NCBI GenBank assembly: GCA_910586025.1
Contig: CAJUIO010000092.1
Location: 1 to 6,544, forward strand
DNA length: 6,544 nt
Source: an uncultured Lachnospiraceae bacterium
GTDB taxonomy: Bacteria > Bacillota > Clostridia > Lachnospirales > Lachnospiraceae
Direction of reading: 5' to 3'
Shown here: positions 1-4,333 of the stretch, piece after piece
How the letters are laid out: each line of letters begins with the position of its first letter
How positions within the stretch are numbered: position 1 is the first letter of the stretch
Notes under the pieces: generated by a model
What the model was told of the DNA's origin: nothing
The model's input: only the letters and a program-made list of their open reading frames with translations
Database searches by the model: none
Translations under genes and position numbers: made by a program

Positions 1-1019
1 CGCTCCCTTCTGGCAAAACGCTCCAAAAGCCCTCTCACATCCTCAAACAGGCCTCCGCACTCCAAAACACCCAGAAGGGCAAAGACCGCGATCAGCATGG
101 ACACCGTGCCTGCCGTGCCCGTGACGGCCTCTATAATCGCTCCTGACACGGAAAATCCGCCTGGAAACGAGATGAGCTGATCCATGGTATAGACACCGGA
201 AAGCAGCCCGGCCGCAATTCCTGCCAGAATTCCGAAGGACAGGGCGGTGATCAGATGCTTCCTCATCATACACAGGACGATGATAACGGCCGGAACCGCC
301 AGCATGACCAGACTGACAGGATTTGCCACCCCGTCCGATGCCGCAGCCGCAGCACCCCCATCCGTGGTTCTGGAAAAGAGCAGAAACAGGATCAGCGCCC
401 CCGATGCCGCAGGAAGGCTGTAACGCATCCTGGTTTTCACCACGGTTCCCAGATCCGCATGCTGCGTCGCACTGGAAGCGATGGTGGTGTCCGAGATCGG
501 TCCCAGGTTGTCACCGAATGCGGCCCCGGACACAATGGCTCCTATCGTGAATTCCGGTGCCGCCCCGGCCATCACGCCCACCGGAAACAAAATCGGAATC
601 ACCACAAAGTAGGTCCCCACCGAAGTCCCCGTGGCAAACGCCAGCAGACAGGTGATGAGAAAGGCTGCCGCCACAAAAAGCCTCCCCGTGAAGCCCGCCG
701 CCACCACGTATGCCGCAATGGTCTGCACCGCCCCGCTGGCGGAGATCAGCTTGCCGGAAACCGCCGCCAGGATCACTGCCAGCACGATCACGCCAAACAT
801 GGGCTTTCCCAGTCCGTATACAAGCGCCTCCCCATATGCCTTCTCATCCTTTGCAAAAATAATTCCCGTCACAAGCGCCGCAAAAAATGCAAGCACATAC
901 CCGTTCACATTGGACTGGCTAAACGCCGCCCATCCGATCATCAGCGCCGCCACAATGAGCGGCGCCAGCTTTCCCGCCTTGCCAAAACGAAATTCTATTT
1001 TCTTTCCCTTCTGATCCAT
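1..1019 (-). CDS. nhaC: NhaC-family Na+/H+ antiporter, C-terminus beyond the left edge
   Basis: Integral membrane protein expected to exchange Na+ (or a carboxylate anion in some relatives) for protons across the cytoplasmic membrane, helping pH and sodium homeostasis. Seen: 339 complete codons from ATG at 1019-1017, still open at base 1; family members are usually about 450-500 residues, so roughly the last quarter to third is missing. The sequence is dominated by hydrophobic segments (about residues 18-36, 41-56, 72-94, 97-150, 157-168, 203-217, 235-252, 256-275, 293-320). The family hallmark GDNLGPISDTT is at residues 169-179 and a TGTSVGT turn at 130-136. The start is set by AAGGAG at 1027-1032, seven bases upstream. 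It lies 92 bases downstream of the PepSY-like gene and has its own candidate promoter. The symbol is given at family level only; the substrate could also be lactate/malate-linked as in MleN-type relatives. Confidence 0.9.
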   Translation of the reverse strand, partial: MDQKGKKIEFRFGKAGKLAPLIVAALMIGWAAFSQSNVNGYVLAFFAALVTGIIFAKDEKAYGEALVYGLGKPMFGVIVLAVILAAVSGKLISASGAVQTIAAYVVAAGFTGRLFVAAAFLITCLLAFATGTSVGTYFVVIPILFPVGVMAGAAPEFTIGAIVSGAAFGDNLGPISDTTIASSATQHADLGTVVKTRMRYSLPAASGALILFLLFSRTTDGGAAAAASDGVANPVSLVMLAVPAVIIVLCMMRKHLITALSFGILAGIAAGLLSGVYTMDQLISFPGGFSVSGAIIEAVTGTAGTVSMLIAVFALLGVLECGGLFEDVRGLLERFARRE

Positions 1020-1066
1020 CTTACTGCTCCTTGTTCATCTGTGTAAAAACTTTATGCTGCGTTCAC

Positions 1067-1095
1067 AGTATAACATTATCAGAGCAGAAAATCCA
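1067..1095 (-). promoter_or_regulatory. candidate extended -10 promoter for the antiporter gene
   Basis: Read on the minus strand, TATACT (1067-1072) is preceded by TG one base upstream (1074-1075), giving an extended -10 element. At a 17-base spacing the -35 position reads TGGATT (1090-1095), only three of six matches, as often tolerated with an extended -10. Transcription would start near 1060, leaving a leader of about 40 bases before the antiporter ATG, too short for a riboswitch. The promoter begins within 20 bases of the upstream gene's stop, so the antiporter may be expressed both from here and by read-through. Confidence 0.5.
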
Positions 1096-1111
1096 TGTAA
1101 AAATATCTGCT

Positions 1112-1966
1112 TCACGGGGCTTCAAATACCGCCGTTTTCTTTTCGATCTGGTCATCGTCATCTGCCTCCCCCTTCATGATACGTTCCAGGGCAGATTCTG
1201 ATATTTTCAGTGAAGTGTCCGTAATAATCCCCAAAAACTCCTGATCATAACGGGAAAAGCTCATATTGATCGTCTCACCATTCTCCCCGATCACATCCAG
1301 CGCAATGTCCGGATCGTTCCCCGAATATCCCTGACAGTTATATTCTACTCTGTCCACCGGGCCGTCCATCAAACCGCATTCCTCCGTTTTCTTTCTGGCA
1401 AGCTCTTTATACTGACTGCAGTCCTTCTCAAGCGCCTGATCTAAGCCAAGCGGAGGGTTGGCATCCAATTGTCTGCCATGACCGGCATTGAAAAGCTCTC
1501 CTGTCACGGCATCCACCATGAATGTCCATCTTGTGCTTTCCGGAGTCTGCTTTTTCTCAAACAGGACATCACCGCTCCAAAAGGCCCGGGGAAAGGTCAC
1601 GGTTCCCGGATTATACATCATATATACATAAGCGCCTTCCAGATCCACTCCGAAAATATTTCTCAGATGCCGCACACCGGCCTCCGCCGCCTCCTCCATG
1701 GTTAAATCCGTATCTGCAGGCGTTCCTGTATTCAGGCTGTCCATACTCACCTGACAGTTTGCGATTCCTCCGCTTTCCTCTGTTATCCCGGGTTTTTGAG
1801 AAATTACTTCCAGATCGTTTGAGACCTGGTAGCTGGTGGGAACGGTCTGTGTCCTTTTGGCGCTTGAGGCAAGAGCCGTCTCCGCCGCCGCATTAAAGAG
1901 GAGAGTTCCCGTTCCGATTACGGCAAATGCCGCCGCCGTCAATTTTAAAATGTTTTTCTGTTTCAT
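1112..1966 (-). CDS. exported PepSY-like protein (hypothetical)
   Basis: A 284-residue exported protein of unknown exact role. Seen: a clear signal peptide (MKQKNILK, then a hydrophobic stretch at about 9-28, probable cleavage after ALA at 31-33). No lipobox Cys is present, so it is probably secreted or loosely wall-associated. Residues 89-109 (TMEEAAEAG...IFGVDL) and 147-158 (WTFMVDAVTGEL) resemble the helix and the 'VDAxTGE' strand of PepSY/YpeB-like domains, which in known cases inhibit proteases or modulate signalling. A second, less recognisable part (about 173-262) follows, ending in an acidic then basic tail (DDDD at 269-272). The start ATG at 1966-1964 is fixed by AAAGGAG seven bases upstream. 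The frame stays open 32 codons further to a TTG at 2062, but that start lies inside the promoter and lacks a usable binding site. It follows the kinase gene by 133 bases and may be a target or partner of that system. The PepSY assignment is by motif resemblance. Confidence 0.8.
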   Translation of the reverse strand: MKQKNILKLTAAAFAVIGTGTLLFNAAAETALASSAKRTQTVPTSYQVSNDLEVISQKPGITEESGGIANCQVSMDSLNTGTPADTDLTMEEAAEAGVRHLRNIFGVDLEGAYVYMMYNPGTVTFPRAFWSGDVLFEKKQTPESTRWTFMVDAVTGELFNAGHGRQLDANPPLGLDQALEKDCSQYKELARKKTEECGLMDGPVDRVEYNCQGYSGNDPDIALDVIGENGETINMSFSRYDQEFLGIITDTSLKISESALERIMKGEADDDDQIEKKTAVFEAP

Positions 1967-1995
1967 AGTGAAGCTCCTTTCTGATTGTCCTGATT

Positions 1996-2044
1996 TAGGA
2001 TTCGGGCACACTCCGCATCCAGGGCTTTTGATACCCGAATCCCA
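1996..2044 (-). promoter_or_regulatory. leader stem-loop in the mRNA of the PepSY-like gene
   Basis: Arms at 1996-2006 and 2034-2044 pair over 11 bp on the minus-strand RNA (UGGGAUUCGGG with CCCGAAUCCUA), including one G.U pair, around a 27-base loop. On the plus strand that pair becomes an A/C mismatch, so the fold favours the coding RNA. No U-run follows, so it is not a simple terminator. The predicted transcription start (about 2047) puts it at the very 5' end of the transcript, where such hairpins can protect against 5'-end-dependent decay. It lies about 30 bases before the start codon and leaves the AGGAG site free. Role is inferred. Confidence 0.5.
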
Positions 2045-2053
2045 TGCCTGATA

Positions 2054-2081
2054 GCTATACAATAACCCCTCTGTATATCAA
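2054..2081 (-). promoter_or_regulatory. candidate promoter of the PepSY-like gene
   Basis: On the minus strand, TTGATA (2076-2081, four of six matches to TTGACA or better by position) is separated by 16 bases from TATAGC (2054-2059, TATA core kept). Transcription would start near 2047. The -35 element is the inner half of an 11-bp-phased direct repeat, so it may be under control of an OmpR-type regulator. The weak -10 fits a regulated promoter. It lies directly after the kinase stop codon, so read-through from the regulator/kinase unit is also possible. Confidence 0.45.
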
Positions 2082-2093
2082 AAAAATATCAAA
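2076..2093 (-). promoter_or_regulatory. phased direct repeat, probable response-regulator operator
   Basis: Two perfect copies of TTTGATA (2087-2093 and 2076-2082, minus strand) separated by four bases, repeat distance 11 bp. This one-helical-turn direct repeat is the geometry bound by dimers of OmpR/PhoB-type regulators, and such a regulator is encoded 1.4 kb upstream in the same unit. It starts seven bases after the kinase stop codon and its inner half overlaps the probable -35 of the PepSY-like gene. The repeat is seen directly; binding by the neighbouring regulator is inferred. The A/T-rich composition makes a chance repeat possible. Confidence 0.45.
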
Positions 2094-2099
2094 GTTATC

Positions 2100-3521
2100 T
2101 CAGACCTGTAAATTTTCCGTCAAATCAGGAAAAGAAAGCTTCACCGTGGTCCCCTTTCCCGGTTCGGAAAGGAACGTCATATCCGCATGATGGATCCGGG
2201 CAATCCTGTCACAGATCGCAAGACCGAGCCCCGCGCCGCCCGCTGCGCGGCTGCGCGCCTTGTCAACACGGTAAAAAGCCTCCTTTATATGCGGCACCTG
2301 CTCCGGCTCCATGCCCGTTCCGTGATCCTCCACCTCCACGACAATCCGGTCTTTCTCCGGATAAGCACGGATGCGTATTTCTTCCTCCGGCGGACTTGCC
2401 TTTATCGCATTGTCTATCAGATTATTCATCAGGATCAAAAGCTGTTCCTCATTTCCCCTGATCATAAAATCTCCCGGCGCAGCATAGGTCAGCTTTATTC
2501 TCTTCTCTGCCGCCCTCATTTGCATAGACTTCTCTGACTGCCCAAAAAGTGCCGCAAAAAAGCAGCTGCCGGGTTCCGGCCCGTCTGTGCGCAACAGCGC
2601 CATATCAAGAAGCTGATAAGCCATATTCTGGAGCCTGACACATTCCGACATGATGAACCGGGTACATTCATAGCGCTCCTCCTCCGGGATCAGAGCCTTC
2701 TGGATGTATTCGGCATAGCCGTAAATTGCCGTCAGCGGAATCCGCAATTCGTGGGAAAAATTATCAATGAACTGCTGCTTCTGCTCCGCGGCTTCCTCCA
2801 GCTGCTGTATCTGAATCTCTATCTGCTGCGCCATGCGGTTAAAATTATGAGCCACACTGGATATTTCATCCTTTCCCCGAATCGGAATCCGGCTGGCATA
2901 ATTTCCATCAGCGATCTTTGCCGAGGTACTGGATATCTGTCTCAGCGGGCGGAAAATAATATTCAGGAACTGAGACAGAAAAAACGCCATGATGAGCATC
3001 GCCGCAGCGCCTGTCAGAAAAAGCATATTTTTCGTATGCCGCCATGACTGCACAGTATCCTTTAAGCTCCCGATATACATAAGTCCGTAATCCTGCCACG
3101 GAGCCGGAAAACTGCCATAAACACACAGGAGGGGATCGCTTCGATTTTCCATATAAACAAGCCTGTCCTGCCTGTACCCTGTTTTGGGCGGAAGGATTCC
3201 GTTTGCCTCTGACCGGAATGCGGAGCTTTCGTAAATCCATTCCCCGCAAAAGGCCACGGCAAACCCGTTCCCCTTCCCCTGCAAATAGCGGGAATACACA
3301 CGCATCAGATTATCTATATTTTCTTCCACATTGTTTCCCCGCATCTCAATCGCCTGCATATCTCCGATCAGAGACGACGAAATGACATAATGCTCCGCCA
3401 GACATTTGTCGCGGACGGCGGAAAGGTGATCCTTGAGAATGGCGATGGAGACAATCAGAATCATGGAATTAAGAAATACGCTAAAAAGAATCAGCGCAAT
3501 GAAAAAAATCCGTTTTTTCAT
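2100..3521 (-). CDS. HAMP-containing sensor histidine kinase of a two-component system
   Basis: Membrane sensor kinase of 473 residues that should autophosphorylate on His and pass the phosphate to the adjacent regulator. Seen: transmembrane segments at about 5-29 and 165-187, flanking an extracytoplasmic sensor region of about 135 residues without a motif I recognise; HAMP linker at about 188-240 (starts FRPLRQIS); a Gln/Glu-rich coiled segment at 230-250; HisKA with H-box SHELRIPLT and H257; HATPase with N-box NNLIDNA (N371 as the key Asn), G1 box EDHGTGM (398-404) and G2 box GGAGLGLAI (428-436). All catalytic boxes are intact. The residue four after the His is Ile where Thr or Asn is usual. 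The start ATG overlaps the regulator stop as ATGA, with GGAGG seven bases upstream (3529-3533), so the two are translationally coupled. The ligand cannot be told from sequence. Confidence 0.95.
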   Translation of the reverse strand: MKKRIFFIALILFSVFLNSMILIVSIAILKDHLSAVRDKCLAEHYVISSSLIGDMQAIEMRGNNVEENIDNLMRVYSRYLQGKGNGFAVAFCGEWIYESSAFRSEANGILPPKTGYRQDRLVYMENRSDPLLCVYGSFPAPWQDYGLMYIGSLKDTVQSWRHTKNMLFLTGAAAMLIMAFFLSQFLNIIFRPLRQISSTSAKIADGNYASRIPIRGKDEISSVAHNFNRMAQQIEIQIQQLEEAAEQKQQFIDNFSHELRIPLTAIYGYAEYIQKALIPEEERYECTRFIMSECVRLQNMAYQLLDMALLRTDGPEPGSCFFAALFGQSEKSMQMRAAEKRIKLTYAAPGDFMIRGNEEQLLILMNNLIDNAIKASPPEEEIRIRAYPEKDRIVVEVEDHGTGMEPEQVPHIKEAFYRVDKARSRAAGGAGLGLAICDRIARIHHADMTFLSEPGKGTTVKLSFPDLTENLQV

Positions 3522-4171
3522 TCACGGACCTCCAATCGGTATCCAAGCTTGTATACCGTCCTGATCTGATTTTCCAGATGAAGCTTATGCCGCAGTCTCT
3601 GTATATGAACATCCACGGTGCGGGTGCCGCCGTCAAAATCATATCCCCATACCATGTCCAGCAGCTTTTCTCTGGAAAGAGCGATATTCCGGTTTCTGAT
3701 CAGTACCTCGAGAAGTTCATATTCTTTGGGCGTGCATTCGACAGCCGCCCCGTCCAGAAAAACCTGATGTCTGTCAAAATCACATTTCAGGCCGCCCATC
3801 ACGAATTCCGCCTCGGATTTTTTGGTCCGCCGCAGCACGGCTTCCACCCGGGCCGCCAGTTCCAGCATCTGAAAGGGCTTGGTCAGATAATCATCCGCTC
3901 CCGCCGCAAGCCCTTTCAGTTTATCAGACAGCTCACTTTTGGCAGTCAGAAAAATAGTGGGTGTTCCACAGGCCCTTTCAAATACCTGATAGCCGTCCAG
4001 CCCGGGCAGCATAATGTCCAGCACAATCAAATCAAAGCTTCTGTTTTCCAGTAATCCCACTGCGGATAGTCCGTCAAAGGCCTGCGTGCAGTGATGCCCT
4101 GTAAGACTCAAATTTCTTCGTATCAGCTCGTTTATGGAGAGCTCATCCTCCACAATCAGTATATCAGCCAA
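3518..4171 (-). CDS. OmpR/PhoB-family response regulator
   Basis: Cytoplasmic DNA-binding regulator of 217 residues, partner of the overlapping kinase. Seen: receiver domain at about 1-118 with acidic pair E8/D9, phosphoacceptor D52 (in LIVLDIMLPG), T76 and K98 (in YLTKPF); winged-helix DNA-binding domain at about 124-215 with the CTPKEYELLEVL signature (146-157) and the recognition helix around RTVDVHIQRLRHKL (184-197), then the closing YKLGYRLE wing. Length is normal for the family. The start is TTG at 4171-4169: an in-frame TGA lies two codons upstream, and the next possible start (GTG, residue 7) would remove the first beta strand. AAGGGAG at 4182-4188 serves it at a ten-base spacing. It is first in its unit, behind a promoter and a terminator, with the kinase overlapping by four bases. 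Direct targets are not shown, but the phased repeat at 2076-2093 is a candidate. Confidence 0.95.
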   Translation of the reverse strand: MADILIVEDELSINELIRRNLSLTGHHCTQAFDGLSAVGLLENRSFDLIVLDIMLPGLDGYQVFERACGTPTIFLTAKSELSDKLKGLAAGADDYLTKPFQMLELAARVEAVLRRTKKSEAEFVMGGLKCDFDRHQVFLDGAAVECTPKEYELLEVLIRNRNIALSREKLLDMVWGYDFDGGTRTVDVHIQRLRHKLHLENQIRTVYKLGYRLEVRE

Positions 4172-4181
4172 ATTTCATCAA

Positions 4182-4188
4182 CTCCCTT
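4182..4188 (-). promoter_or_regulatory. ribosome binding site deciding the TTG start of the response regulator
   Basis: AAGGGAG on the minus strand, ten bases before the TTG at 4171. An ATG at 4178-4176 lies only three bases after the site and in another frame, where it reads four codons to a stop (ATG AAA TTT GGC TGA) overlapping the regulator start. The spacing favours the TTG. The weak start codon probably keeps expression low. Confidence 0.6.
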
Positions 4189-4204
4189 AATATGGTCATG
4201 ATGA

Positions 4205-4237
4205 ATTATACCACAAAAATGTTTCAGAATTGTAAAA
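4205..4237 (-). promoter_or_regulatory. promoter of the response regulator/kinase operon
   Basis: A perfect TATAAT (4205-4210, minus strand) is preceded by TGG (4211-4213), giving an extended -10. No good -35 is present at 16-18 bases. Instead, TTTTACA and TGAAACA (4231-4237 and 4220-4226) stand 11 bp apart across the -35 zone, an imperfect phased pair (four of seven bases shared) that could be an autoregulatory site; this part is weak. Transcription would start near 4198, leaving a leader of about 27 bases. Confidence 0.6.
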
Positions 4238-4273
4238 CAGATTTCTGCGCTCATATCGCCGGGCGGATTACAA

Positions 4274-4324
4274 AAAAGATCGCATAAAAGCAACTCTGTC
4301 TGAGCCGGTTTTATGCAATCTTTT
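4274..4324 (-). terminator. intrinsic terminator of the LRR surface protein gene
   Basis: Ten bases after the LRR gene stop, the minus-strand RNA folds into a 16-bp outer stem (4309-4324 with 4274-4289, one G.U pair), a single C/C mismatch, a 6-bp inner stem (4302-4307 with 4291-4296, two G.U pairs) and a five-base loop AGACA. The stem ends in UUUU and continues as U's (to 4272). On the plus strand the three G.U pairs become A/C mismatches, so the hairpin is built for the leftward transcript. It separates the LRR gene from the two-component operon. Confidence 0.85.
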
Positions 4325-4333
4325 ATTTTGCCT

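Noticed and set aside
255..1046. Long plus-strand open frame (263 codons)
   Set aside because: It is antisense to the NhaC-family gene, rich in Arg/His/Gln with no domain, and lacks a binding site; the minus frame carries the family hallmark.
1083..1111. AGCAGA/TCTGCT inverted repeat after the PepSY-like gene as a terminator
   Set aside because: Only six base pairs with a 17-base loop and no U-run; probably chance, though it does flank the weak -35 of the antiporter promoter.
1967..2062. 32-codon N-terminal extension of the PepSY-like protein to a TTG
   Set aside because: It would start inside the predicted promoter, without a well-spaced ribosome binding site, and would bury the signal peptide; the internal ATG has an excellent site.
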